Below are positions 10,566-18,952 of a stretch of DNA of 64,000 nucleotides, in pieces. The position numbers were made by a program, and so were the translations under genes. Source of the stretch: V1-33 sp964523105 (GTDB lineage Bacteria; Verrucomicrobiota; Verrucomicrobiia; Verrucomicrobiales; V1-33); assembly GCA_964523105.1 (NCBI GenBank), contig CAZFZN010000001.1:124001-188000 (forward strand), written 5' to 3'. The notes under the pieces were generated by a model, which worked only from the letters and a program-made list of their open reading frames with translations, did not search any database and was not told the DNA's origin. Positions within the stretch are counted from its first letter, which is position 1; each line of letters starts with the position of its first letter.

Positions 10566-11876
10566 TCACTGATTGTAGGCGGACTCGCCATGGTCGGCGG
10601 CATCGAGGCCCTCGCGCTCGGCGATTTCAGTGACGCGCAAGCCAATGGTTTTCTTGATTCCCAGCAGCAGCGCCGTGCTGATCCCCGCGGAATAGGCGAT
10701 GGTGACGAAAGCGGCGAGGAATTGCTTCGCGATGTCGGCGTCGTTGCGGAAACCGCCGAAGGTTTCATGCGCGAAAACGCCCAGGAGCACCGTGCCCACA
10801 AAGCCGCCGACGCCGTGGACGCCGAAGACGTCCAGCGAGTCGTCGTAGCGGAACTTCGCCTTCACTTTCACGGAGACGTACCAGCAAAGTGCGCCGCTGC
10901 AGGCGCCGATAACCAAAGCGCCGGCGGGCCCCACGCTTCCCGCCGCCGGAGTGATCGCCGCGAGCCCGGCAATGCTGCCCGTGGCCGCGCCCAGCACAGT
11001 GGGCTTGCGCAGCACCATCCATTCGATGCCCATCCACACCAGCGTCGCGGTGCAGGCGCTGATGTGGGTGACGATGAGCGACATCCCCGCGGCGCCGTTG
11101 GCCGCGATGCCGCTGCCGGCGTTGAATCCAAACCACCCGACCCACAGCATGGCGGCGCCGGTGACAGTCATGGGCAGATTGTGTGGCATGGTGGGCACCT
11201 TGCCGTGATCACTGCGCGGCCCGACGAGGACGCACGCGACCAGTGCGGCCACCCCTGCGGTGATGTGAACCACGATGCCGCCCGCATGATCGATGACTCC
11301 TTTGAAGCCGAAGTATTCCCCTTTGTACCAAAGCATATAGCACACGGGCAGATACACGAGCAACGCCCACAGCGTCATGAACAGCAGCAGCGCCGTGAAT
11401 TTCATGCGCTCCACCACCGCTCCCACGATCAGACCCGGCGTGATGACGAAGAAAGTCATCTGATAGGCAAAAAACACCAGTTCCGGCACGCCGCTGCCCT
11501 GACTGTTGGCGTGAAACGAGTCCGGGCTCACGCCGCGGAGGAACGCCTTGCTGAGGTCGCCAAGGAATGCGCCCTCGCCGGCAAAGGCGAGCGAATAACC
11601 GCCGGCCAGCCAGACGAGACTCATGAGCGCCGTGAGCGCGAAGCACTGCATGAGCACGGAAAGCACATTCCTTGAGCGCACCAGTCCGGCGTAAAAAAGC
11701 GCCAGCCCGGGAATCATCATGAACAGCACCAGCGCCGTGGAGGTCAGCATCCACGCGGTGTTGCCGCTGTCAGGAACGGGAGCCGCATCCTGTGCAGAGA
11801 CGATGCCGGGAACGAGAAACAGACCGGCCAAATGGAGGGCCGGGCGCGGGAGAAGGGAGCGGCGGGGCGAGGGCAT
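10566..11876 (-). CDS. amt: Ammonium transporter (Amt/MEP/Rh family)
   Basis: A 436-residue inner-membrane ammonium channel with a cleavable leader (ends SAQD), as in several Gram-negative Amt proteins. Around eleven hydrophobic helices follow: FYAGLVRSRN at the first helix pair, VVHITAGVAALVACVL with a pore histidine, GWFGFNAGSG (family signature) and FGVHGVGGFVGTVLLG with the second pore histidine. No glnK/glnB is adjacent. ATG 11876 starts the signal peptide directly; an ATG at 11918 would add 14 residues and cannot be excluded. Confidence 0.92.
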   Translation of the reverse strand: MPSPRRSLLPRPALHLAGLFLVPGIVSAQDAAPVPDSGNTAWMLTSTALVLFMMIPGLALFYAGLVRSRNVLSVLMQCFALTALMSLVWLAGGYSLAFAGEGAFLGDLSKAFLRGVSPDSFHANSQGSGVPELVFFAYQMTFFVITPGLIVGAVVERMKFTALLLFMTLWALLVYLPVCYMLWYKGEYFGFKGVIDHAGGIVVHITAGVAALVACVLVGPRSDHGKVPTMPHNLPMTVTGAAMLWVGWFGFNAGSGIAANGAAGMSLIVTHISACTATLVWMGIEWMVLRKPTVLGAATGSIAGLAAITPAAGSVGPAGALVIGACSGALCWYVSVKVKAKFRYDDSLDVFGVHGVGGFVGTVLLGVFAHETFGGFRNDADIAKQFLAAFVTIAYSAGISTALLLGIKKTIGLRVTEIAEREGLDAADHGESAYNQ

Positions 11877-12023
11877 AAAGAATGAGCAGGATGAATCTTT
11901 CTGATGAATTCGGCTCATCTCTTAATGTCCCGCCGTGCTCCGGGGGAAGAAAAATCCGCCGGATGCCGTCAGGAATTTTAGCCCCGAAGTTCCCGTGGTC
12001 CCGCCGGAGCCCGGCGCGGGCGT

Positions 12024-13025
12024 TCAGGGCAGCAGAAAGTCGCACACCACCATGCGATGGTCGGAATGCGTGGTCTTCGCCACCACGGCCCGGACGGGCT
12101 GCACGCGGTCATTGACCCAAAGGTGATCGATCCGGAGCATGGGAGTGCCTGCCGGATAGGTGTTGGGCCAGCCGCTGCCGCACTCCGCAAAGGCGTCGCG
12201 AAATCCCGAGTCCCTGAGAAGATCGAACACGGCATCGCCCGCGGGGGCGTTGAAATCCCCACCGATGATGGCGGGATTCTGCCCGCTGAGAAGCCGCTGC
12301 ACGGTGAACACCCGCGACAGTTCCGCGCGCCGGGAGCGGCGGTTGTCGCGGTGCTCGCGAAACGCGTTGCGGCTCCAGAGGCGGACGTTCGTTTCCGCTC
12401 CCTTGAGGTGCACGCAGCAGACTTCGAGCAGTTTGCCAGGGGCGATCTCGATGGTGGAAAGCAGCGAGAAGGGCTGCCATCCGGTCATGGTGTTGAGAAT
12501 GCGTCCGCGCGCCAGCAGGCCGCAGTGCGCGCCGCCGTCGAAATGTGCGCCGGGGCCGAATACTTTCTCGGCGTACTGCTGCAGTTGCCCGGTGTAGGGC
12601 GCCTCCTGGAGGAAAACGATGTCCGGCTGCCAGGGTGTCAGGTTGTCCAGCGTCGCCGGATTGTACATGCCCGCCTTGCAGTTGAAAGTGATGATGCGCA
12701 CGGGCCGCTGGCCGTTGACCGGTGCGGGCGCCCCCGGCTCCGGGCGCTCTTTGGAAATCCGCAGCAGGGGCCGGGTTTCATCCGATCCGGCCACGATCGT
12801 CACCAGCCAGAGACCCAACACGAGGACCGCCGCGCGCCGGCGTGCCGCGAACCATGCCACGGCCGCCATGCCCGCGCCGGCGAGCCCCCACGCCCAGAAA
12901 GGAAACACGGTGATCGCCGCCATCGAGTCCCAGCGGCGCAGATAGCACGCGCAAATCACGGGATGCAGCGCGAGCGCGGCTCCTGTCAGGCCGGTCGTAA
13001 GGAGGAAGCGCAAAGTGGAAACCAT
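12024..13025 (-). CDS. Membrane-anchored endonuclease/exonuclease/phosphatase family protein
   Basis: A 333-residue protein with two or three N-terminal hydrophobic segments (about 5-25, 38-60, 65-82) and then an EEP-fold catalytic domain. Visible motifs are ITFNCKAG (metal-binding Asn), FLQEAP (catalytic Glu), IIGGDFNAP (Asp/Asn pair), RIDHLWV and SDHRMVVCDF (Asp/His pair at the C terminus). All the usual catalytic residues are present, so it should be a phosphodiesterase or nuclease facing the periplasm. The substrate cannot be told from sequence. It is convergent with nothing and probably transcribed alone. Confidence 0.85.
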   Translation of the reverse strand: MVSTLRFLLTTGLTGAALALHPVICACYLRRWDSMAAITVFPFWAWGLAGAGMAAVAWFAARRRAAVLVLGLWLVTIVAGSDETRPLLRISKERPEPGAPAPVNGQRPVRIITFNCKAGMYNPATLDNLTPWQPDIVFLQEAPYTGQLQQYAEKVFGPGAHFDGGAHCGLLARGRILNTMTGWQPFSLLSTIEIAPGKLLEVCCVHLKGAETNVRLWSRNAFREHRDNRRSRRAELSRVFTVQRLLSGQNPAIIGGDFNAPAGDAVFDLLRDSGFRDAFAECGSGWPNTYPAGTPMLRIDHLWVNDRVQPVRAVVAKTTHSDHRMVVCDFLLP

Positions 13026-13122
13026 GCCGGGGGGGGAAGTGTCGGTGCCGGAGGATGCCCCTCACTGACAGGTGTGCAAGCCGGGGCGTTCAAATGCCGC
13101 CGCGGCACTGACGGCATTTCCC

Positions 13123-16100
13123 TCACGCCACCGCACAGCAGCGCAGCGCTCCGGTAAAGACGAGAACCGCCTCGACTGGAAGGCCGGTCAGCTTTTCCAG
13201 AGCCGAACGGTAAAGCGTTGTCTGACGCGCGTGCCTCTGCGTCGCGGCCGCGAGGTCGCCGGGCTCATCCTTGAGATGGTCCGTCTTGAACTCCAGCAGC
13301 AGAACGCGGCCGCCGGCGATGGTCACGCGGTCGAACACTCCGCTGATCCACTCTCCCCCGATCACCGCCTCGAACGGCCGCTCGCGCCACAGCACCGCCT
13401 CCGGCGCGGGCCGGGCGAGCCGATGCGCGATTTCCGCGTCCTGCAAACAGCGGCGCACGGTTTCCAGCGCGGCGCGCTGCCATTCGTCAGGCTGCGGGAG
13501 GGTGCGGTGAAAAAACTGTTCCACCGCCTCGATGGCGCCGGGGCCGGACCATTCCACGCAACTGAACAGCGCATGCACCAGCGAGCCAAACCGCCGGCCT
13601 TCGCGGTGCGCGGCATAGCGGGACGCGGAGGCGCGCGCCCTCACCCGCCGGGGGGCGGGAGATGGCAGCGCCGGTGCCGGCGCCGCGGCGGCAAACAAGT
13701 CGGTCTCCGGCGCAGGCTCGGCAGAAACCTGCAGCGTCTCAGTGCGCCACCAGTCCAGATCCCCCTCACAATCCAGAATCTCACAGGCCTGATCACCGGC
13801 CTGCAGTTGCGCGGGGGAGTCCGTGGCGCTCTGCGCCTTGCCGTCCTCGCACACCAGCATGTGGCGCACAATGCGGGGAAAGGTTAGGGAAGACTCCTTT
13901 TCCGGCGGAGGCGGCAGCAGGAGGTAATTGGCCCGGCGCGCCCGGGTTACCGCCACGTAGAGCTGCGCCAGCCGCTCCCGCCACTGCCCTGCTTCGTGCT
14001 CCTTGAGCACACCGGAAAGGACTTCATCGGCGGCCGCGATTTCCCGGCGCGGCAATTGCGTCAGCCATTCGATTTCCTGCTCCGGACCGCGCTTCACCCC
14101 GACTCCGTTGCGCCGCCTCAGTGCCGCGCTGTCGTGCAGGTCGGGCAGCAGGACGATGTCGAATGTCAGGCCTTTGCTCTTAAAGAGCGTCATCACCTGC
14201 ACGGCGGCGGGAGAGGCGGATTCGCGCACCTTCCACGACTCGCAAAACGCGGTGAATTCGTCCGCATCGCGGCTGCCGCCGGCATCGAATTCCTGCGCCG
14301 CCCGGCACAGTTCCTCCAGCCGGCCGCGGCTGAACGAATCCAGCGCCGGCATCCGGCGCAGCAGCCGGTTCTGCCACGTGCGCAGCGTGTTCTCGAAGCC
14401 CTGCGCCGCGATCTGCCCCAGCACTGCGGCGGTGAAGGCGCCGCGCCGCGCCATTTGCCGCCCGTGCGCAGTGCGGCCCGCGACGCCGGGCCAGGTCTCC
14501 GCGATGACTTCTCCCAGCGGCGACATCAGCACCTGCTCCCAGGAAAACAAATCCGCCGGATGCGCCGCGGCTTTGATGAGAGCGAGCAGCGCTGCCGTGG
14601 CCGGGTTGTCGCCCGCAATGCTGACGTCACTTTCGCACACGACCTCCATGCCGCTGTGCCGGCGCAGCAGATCGGCGATTTCCGTGGCCCGGTCATTGCG
14701 GCTGCACAGCACCGCGCAGGTCAGGCCGCGCCTCAGGGGCTGAATTTCCTTGAGCAGACCGGCACAGGCAAGCCAGGCGGCTTCCTCCGGAGAACCTTTG
14801 GTCGGGGGAACCTGAAGAACGGCGGCACAGCCTGTGCGTTCCGGATGCGCGCTGGTGTGTTGCTGCCAGTTCCAGCGCGCGGCGGCTCCCTCGAGTCCTT
14901 CGAGCCGCGCGAGTTTCGCCGTGTCGCCGCAAAGGCGGTTCACCTGCGCGATGATCGCCGGTCCGCTGCGCTGCGAATGCGACAGCGGCCGCACCTGGAT
15001 GGCCTCACCGTAATGCCGCTGGAGTTCACCCAGAAGCTCCGGTTCCGCGCCGCGCCATGTGAAGATGCTTTGCTTCTCGTCTCCCACCGCGAAAAACGAG
15101 CGCGTGCCCGCGGTGTCCTGGATCACTTCATCGCAAAGATTCCGGAGCACCCGCCACTGCACGCGGCTCGTGTCCTGAAACTCATCCAGCAGCCAGTGCG
15201 CGCAACCGGCATCCAGCCGGTAATCGATCTCCTCGCGCGACGCTCCGGCGGGCCGCCCGCCCTCCCGCACGGAACCGCCGCCGAGCAGGTATTGCACATC
15301 CTGAAAAGTCAGCCGCCCCTGACGGCGCACCGCGGCGTCGTATTGATCGTCGTAAAGACGGACAATGCGGTAAATGCCGCGCGTTTGATGCAGACACACG
15401 AGCAGGGTGTCGTGAATCATACGGGATGTCAGGGTGTACAGCGCCTGCGTCAGCGGCGGATGCAGGGTGGCTTTGACGCGGTTGAGCGTGATGACGGCGC
15501 TTCCCGCCGCGAGGCCGGGCAGCACTTCCAGCAGTTTCTCCAGCGGCCCCTTCGCGTCCTTGTCCACCGGCGTGCCAAAAGTGTGCGTCTCCAGTGCCTT
15601 CAGCATCCGCTCCAGCACCGGCTTCTGCTTTTCCGAAAGGTCGGGCGAACTTTCCACGGCGCGCCGCGCAGCCGCGATAAGGTCAAGCCACGACTCTCCC
15701 GCCGCCGGCCGCTTGAATCCACCCGGCCAGATGACCGCGGGATCTCCCCAGCAGGACAAATCCGGCGCCTGGTAATAATAGTTCTGCCAGTTCTCCAGAA
15801 ACTCGCCGATCAACCGCTTCAGCCGCACTTCCTCTTTACCGAACGTCGCCTGCTGAAACGCCGTGAGAAACTCTTTGCGCCCCTCCTCCTGCAGGCGTCC
15901 CGGTGCGAAAACCCGCCGCAGCACGCGCTGCTGCTCGATGCCCTGCTGGTGATCGTCGAGAATGGAAAATTCACCCGCCAGGCCCAGTTCGAGCGGAAAA
16001 CTCCGCGCGATGCGCACGAAAAATGAATCCATCGTGCCCAGCGTCAACATCGGCATGTCCCGCACCATGGCAGCCAGCAGCGCGGCGAAATCATGGCGCG

Positions 16101-16338
16101 TGAGTTCAGTCCGGCCCGCATCACGCGCCAAAGCCGCCGCCGCCTTGTCTGTCAGGGCCGCCGCCGCAAGCCGGTGCAGGATGGCGCACAGAAACTCCCC
16201 CGCCGCCTTGCGGCTGAACGTCAGCGCCACGATCGTCCGCGGCTCCGCCCCCATCGCGAGAAGGCGAATGTAGCGCACCACCAGATTCCACGTTTTTCCG
16301 GAACCGGCGGAGGCGGTGATGATTTCGTGAGGGAGCAT
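13123..16338 (-). CDS. UvrD/RecB/AddA-like helicase-nuclease
   Basis: A 1071-residue superfamily I DNA helicase fused to a RecB-type nuclease, for processing double-strand DNA ends before recombination. Walker A is ASAGSGKT (residues 9-16), motif Ia VALTFSRKAA, motif II LLDEFQDTSRVQW (about 390), motif III VGDEKQSIFTWRGAEP, motif V near VMTLFKSKGLTFD and motif VI YVAVTRARR. The C terminus has VLLLEFKTDH, the Asp/Glu-x-Lys core of the PD-(D/E)XK nuclease. The layout matches AddA or RecB, but no addB, recC or recD is adjacent, so I leave the symbol empty. ATG 16338 is preferred over GTG 16347. Confidence 0.9.
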   Translation of the reverse strand: MLPHEIITASAGSGKTWNLVVRYIRLLAMGAEPRTIVALTFSRKAAGEFLCAILHRLAAAALTDKAAAALARDAGRTELTRHDFAALLAAMVRDMPMLTLGTMDSFFVRIARSFPLELGLAGEFSILDDHQQGIEQQRVLRRVFAPGRLQEEGRKEFLTAFQQATFGKEEVRLKRLIGEFLENWQNYYYQAPDLSCWGDPAVIWPGGFKRPAAGESWLDLIAAARRAVESSPDLSEKQKPVLERMLKALETHTFGTPVDKDAKGPLEKLLEVLPGLAAGSAVITLNRVKATLHPPLTQALYTLTSRMIHDTLLVCLHQTRGIYRIVRLYDDQYDAAVRRQGRLTFQDVQYLLGGGSVREGGRPAGASREEIDYRLDAGCAHWLLDEFQDTSRVQWRVLRNLCDEVIQDTAGTRSFFAVGDEKQSIFTWRGAEPELLGELQRHYGEAIQVRPLSHSQRSGPAIIAQVNRLCGDTAKLARLEGLEGAAARWNWQQHTSAHPERTGCAAVLQVPPTKGSPEEAAWLACAGLLKEIQPLRRGLTCAVLCSRNDRATEIADLLRRHSGMEVVCESDVSIAGDNPATAALLALIKAAAHPADLFSWEQVLMSPLGEVIAETWPGVAGRTAHGRQMARRGAFTAAVLGQIAAQGFENTLRTWQNRLLRRMPALDSFSRGRLEELCRAAQEFDAGGSRDADEFTAFCESWKVRESASPAAVQVMTLFKSKGLTFDIVLLPDLHDSAALRRRNGVGVKRGPEQEIEWLTQLPRREIAAADEVLSGVLKEHEAGQWRERLAQLYVAVTRARRANYLLLPPPPEKESSLTFPRIVRHMLVCEDGKAQSATDSPAQLQAGDQACEILDCEGDLDWWRTETLQVSAEPAPETDLFAAAAPAPALPSPAPRRVRARASASRYAAHREGRRFGSLVHALFSCVEWSGPGAIEAVEQFFHRTLPQPDEWQRAALETVRRCLQDAEIAHRLARPAPEAVLWRERPFEAVIGGEWISGVFDRVTIAGGRVLLLEFKTDHLKDEPGDLAAATQRHARQTTLYRSALEKLTGLPVEAVLVFTGALRCCAVA

Positions 16339-16526
16339 GTGACGCACGACACGAAGCCCGCCTCCCCCGCCTCTGCAACAGTCTCATCGGCACACCGCGT
16401 GCAACCTGACTCCGGCCATCCCTTCCCTGGACTCACTCGAAACCGCCCCCTGCCCCACGGAATCATAGCGGCAGCCAAATACGGGCGACATGCCGGCTGC
16501 TCCGCGACCGCCACGACGTGGCGTGC

Positions 16527-16979
16527 ATGATTCGCGACCAACCGGTGGACCTGGCGTACCTGACGGTTCTGTTCCAGGAGATCGAGCCGCAACTCATCCG
16601 CTGTCCGGCCGTGGATGCCGCCTCCCTGAAGGAACGAGTGCTGGAAATCGGCCGGCGGCGGGTTCAACGCTTGGCTGCCATGAACTTCGACGGACTGCCA
16701 GCCGTTGAACTGCTGCAGCAGGGGCTCGCCGATCTCGCCCATCGCCGCGACAGCGTCGCCGCGTGCCTCGTCAAAATCGCGAGTCCACGACTGCGGCGCT
16801 GCGGCAAAACCGTGGACCTGACCGACGACGAAGCCCTCGCGGCCGGTTATGACCTGTATGCGTTGCCGGGAAACGAATACGGCAGAGAAGCCCACAGCCG
16901 CTACAACGCGCTGCGGCGCGAACTGGTCAGCTTCGAGCGCGCCCTGGAAGCGCGGCGCCGGAGGGGGCGGATGGCGTGA
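16527..16979 (+). CDS. Hypothetical protein, helical
   Basis: A 150-residue open frame I do not recognise. The predicted protein is mostly helical and charged, with LTVLFQEIEPQLIRCP near the start and a basic end (ALEARRRRGRMA). It has no signal peptide or membrane segment. Codon choice is like that of the surrounding chromosome, unlike the next gene. The antisense frame is also long here, so the coding strand is not certain. An in-frame GTG at 16518 is an alternative start. It marks the left edge of the small accessory island. Confidence 0.45.
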   Translation: MIRDQPVDLAYLTVLFQEIEPQLIRCPAVDAASLKERVLEIGRRRVQRLAAMNFDGLPAVELLQQGLADLAHRRDSVAACLVKIASPRLRRCGKTVDLTDDEALAAGYDLYALPGNEYGREAHSRYNALRRELVSFERALEARRRRGRMA

Positions 16980-17001
16980 GAACTGCCGTCCTGGGATAAT
17001 C

Positions 17002-17030
17002 TTGACGGCTGGAGGTATCCTTTCCATATC
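17002..17030 (+). promoter_or_regulatory. Candidate sigma70-type promoter for the low-GC gene
   Basis: TTGACG (17002-17007) is followed after 17 bp by CATATC (17025-17030), about 58 bp before ATG 17088. A second AT-rich box, TATATT, lies at 17044-17049. The -10 match is weak, so this is only a suggestion based on spacing and composition. Confidence 0.3.
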
Positions 17031-17087
17031 CCGCCCATCGGGTTATATTTTACCTGAGAACTTGCAATACTATGCTGTTATCCACTC

Positions 17088-17828
17088 ATGTTCCAATGGC
17101 TGTTCAAACGACGTGACGACGATCCTGCTTTAACGGCTTTTCGACAATCGAGCGACGCAGTCGAGCCGGCACGGAAGTACTTCTTCGAACACGCCCCCAA
17201 ACACCTGCGGAGCGAACATTGGCAACTCGTCTCGAAAGACCCTGTAAGGCACCTGGCCAATGGCATTCGCGCACCTCATCCTGACGATTGGCCGGGTATT
17301 GTCGGCGACACTGTGGCGTATGGCACGTTTGTGGAGATCCTGTTTCATGTCACCGGGATCGAGCACCCTGAATTGCTCGTGCGACTACTTGTTCCGTTGA
17401 ACCGGTTGAACTCGCCCATCCACGAAAGTCTCTGGTACCCTGAAGGCGACTTAGAAATTGACGCCAAACGTTCAGTCGTGATTCGACACCAGTCACGCCT
17501 TCCAGTGGGTGAAGTGCGGCCTTATTTTACGGAATGGCCACGTATGGCCAATTGGATGGCCGGTGGTTGTCGAATTGAATCCGTCGGGCCTGATGTATCA
17601 TGGTTTGGGGTTGGCCAGGATCACGATTTCGAGCTGTCACGTATTGAAACGACGGCCAATACCATCGTGTTTGACCAAGTGTGGATAGGGAAATACCATT
17701 GCAGGGTTACGGTGGATCTCAGAGAGAACGCTCACGGAACGATTATCACGGTGACATTCTTCGGAATCATCTCGATTCACCTTGAAGAAGAATACGAGGA
17801 GGACTGGTGTCTGACAGGCATTCCTTAA
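17088..17828 (+). CDS. Orphan hypothetical protein of low G+C content
   Basis: A 246-residue protein with no family I can name. It starts FQWLFKRRDDD and has acidic and aromatic stretches, no signal peptide and no clear membrane helix; the C-terminal FFGIISIHLEEEYEEDW is only mildly hydrophobic. Several 60-base lines inside the gene are near 45-50% G+C while neighbours are above 60%, and codons ending in A or T are common, which points to recent acquisition. It sits next to toxin-antitoxin remnants. It could be an immunity or effector-type accessory gene, but nothing in the sequence proves that. Confidence 0.65.
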   Translation: MFQWLFKRRDDDPALTAFRQSSDAVEPARKYFFEHAPKHLRSEHWQLVSKDPVRHLANGIRAPHPDDWPGIVGDTVAYGTFVEILFHVTGIEHPELLVRLLVPLNRLNSPIHESLWYPEGDLEIDAKRSVVIRHQSRLPVGEVRPYFTEWPRMANWMAGGCRIESVGPDVSWFGVGQDHDFELSRIETTANTIVFDQVWIGKYHCRVTVDLRENAHGTIITVTFFGIISIHLEEEYEEDWCLTGIP

Positions 17829-17906
17829 CACAAATACACCTGAAACAAGTGCCCAGCCTCGTGATGGGAGATTGTCCGCAGGATTGACAGCACTGGAGCC
17901 GGCGAT

Positions 17907-18128
17907 GTGAGTGCGCAACAATTGAGCCGCGAAGTGCGGGCCCTTCTCCTGGTGGAGAGAGTGATGCTGGCGCAGACGCTGCGGGCCAGTCTCGCGGAAG
18001 GGGTGACGGAGCCCGATGACCGACGCCTCATGAAAAAGGTGGCGCGCCGGGACGTGGAATTGAGCGATACCAAGAGCGATTGCGGTAAGGCTTGGCCCCG
18101 CGGCGCTTTGAGGGAACAGAGTCGTTGA
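17907..18128 (+). CDS. Solitary addiction-module-type antitoxin-like protein
   Basis: A 73-residue frame starting at GTG 17907. Its first 50 residues resemble the short 'putative addiction module component' antitoxins: a helix with LSREVRALLLVERVMLAQTLRASL, then a turn and VARRDVELSD, matching the family's repeated pattern of leucines, a small-residue break and a basic/acidic second helix. The tail (from about residue 54) does not fit, so the gene may be decayed. The expected RelE/ParE-type toxin is missing downstream; a different antitoxin gene begins 31 bp after it. Confidence 0.45.
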   Translation: MSAQQLSREVRALLLVERVMLAQTLRASLAEGVTEPDDRRLMKKVARRDVELSDTKSDCGKAWPRGALREQSR

Positions 18129-18159
18129 CGGAGCAGCGGACGTTTCCTACTTTGATCCC

Positions 18160-18402
18160 ATGAAGGTCATTACTCTCAATGTCGCTGATCCTGTGTTCCA
18201 GGAGTATCTGAAGCACTCGCAGCGTGTGAACCGTCAGCCGGTGGAGTTGTTCACCGAGGCGGTGGAGCATTACCGGCACACGTTTGGGGGACGGCGGACG
18301 ACTCTGCGGGATCGTCGCCCGGCGGCGACGGGGGGGACGGTGGCACCGCTGCGACCGGAGGACGATCTCCTGGAGGAAATGGGTCATGCTGCACGGGATT
18401 GA
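18160..18402 (+). CDS. Antitoxin-like protein upstream of broken PIN toxin
   Basis: An 80-residue protein whose first half (MKVITLNVADPVFQEYLKHSQ, then a helix) looks like the DNA-binding/dimerisation part of small antitoxins, with a flexible acidic C terminus (RPEDDLLEEMGHAARD) suited to wrapping a PIN toxin. It overlaps the start of the following PIN reading frame by 17 bp (18386-18402), the usual layout of VapB-VapC type II pairs, where the antitoxin also represses the operon. I infer the role mainly from this context. Confidence 0.6.
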   Translation: MKVITLNVADPVFQEYLKHSQRVNRQPVELFTEAVEHYRHTFGGRRTTLRDRRPAATGGTVAPLRPEDDLLEEMGHAARD

Positions 18403-18820
18403 TACCGACTTCCTCGTGGCCGTGGAAGTGAGCGATCATGTGTTCCATGCGTGAGCGGAGGCGTTGCTGGATCAGGTGCTGGATGCGGGAGCGCAGTTCG
18501 CACTCGCGGCGCAAACGCTGGCGGAGTTCATCCATGTGGTGACGGATGCGAAGCGGCTGGTGATTCCGCTGACGATGACGGAGGCTATCGAACGGGCCAA
18601 TCGCTGGTGGAATGCCGCGGAAGTAGTGCGCGTTTTTCCCACGGGCAGCAGCACGACGGATTTTCTGGAACTGCTGCGGCAGCACCGGCTGGGGAGAAAG
18701 CGGCTGCTGGATACGCAACTGGCAAGCATTTACCGGGAGGCAGGGGTAACGCGGATCATCACCAACAATGAGGCGGACTACAGGGTTTTCGGATGCTTTG
18801 AGCTCATGGGTTACAAGTGA
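18386..18820 (+). pseudogene. PIN-domain (VapC-like) toxin interrupted by in-frame TGA
   Basis: From ATG 18386 the frame reads MLHGIDTDFLVAVEVSDHVFHA, then TGA (18452-18454), and continues in the same frame as AEALLDQVLDAG through to 18820. Together the two halves make a full PIN domain of about 144 codons: the first acidic residue in GIDTDFLV, the middle Glu in LAEFIHV, and the later acidic residues around RLLDTQLASIY and NNEADY. A TGG Trp or similar codon at the TGA would restore it. VapC-type toxins are ribonucleases. Either the toxin was inactivated or the TGA is a sequencing error; a start at TTG 18464 would lack the first catalytic Asp. Confidence 0.7.
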
Positions 18821-18952
18821 AGCGCCGCGGATCTTTACCTGATGCCGGTTGAGATGCATACGTGCAGCGCCGTCCGCAAACATGGCGGGCGGCGCAGTGG
18901 CGGGCGCTGGCGGAAGGCGGGAACGAATGACCCGCGACAAACCACCGGCACC

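Noticed and set aside
13996..16026. Long plus-strand frame opposite the AddA-like gene
   Set aside because: Shadow frame of a real helicase with complete motifs.
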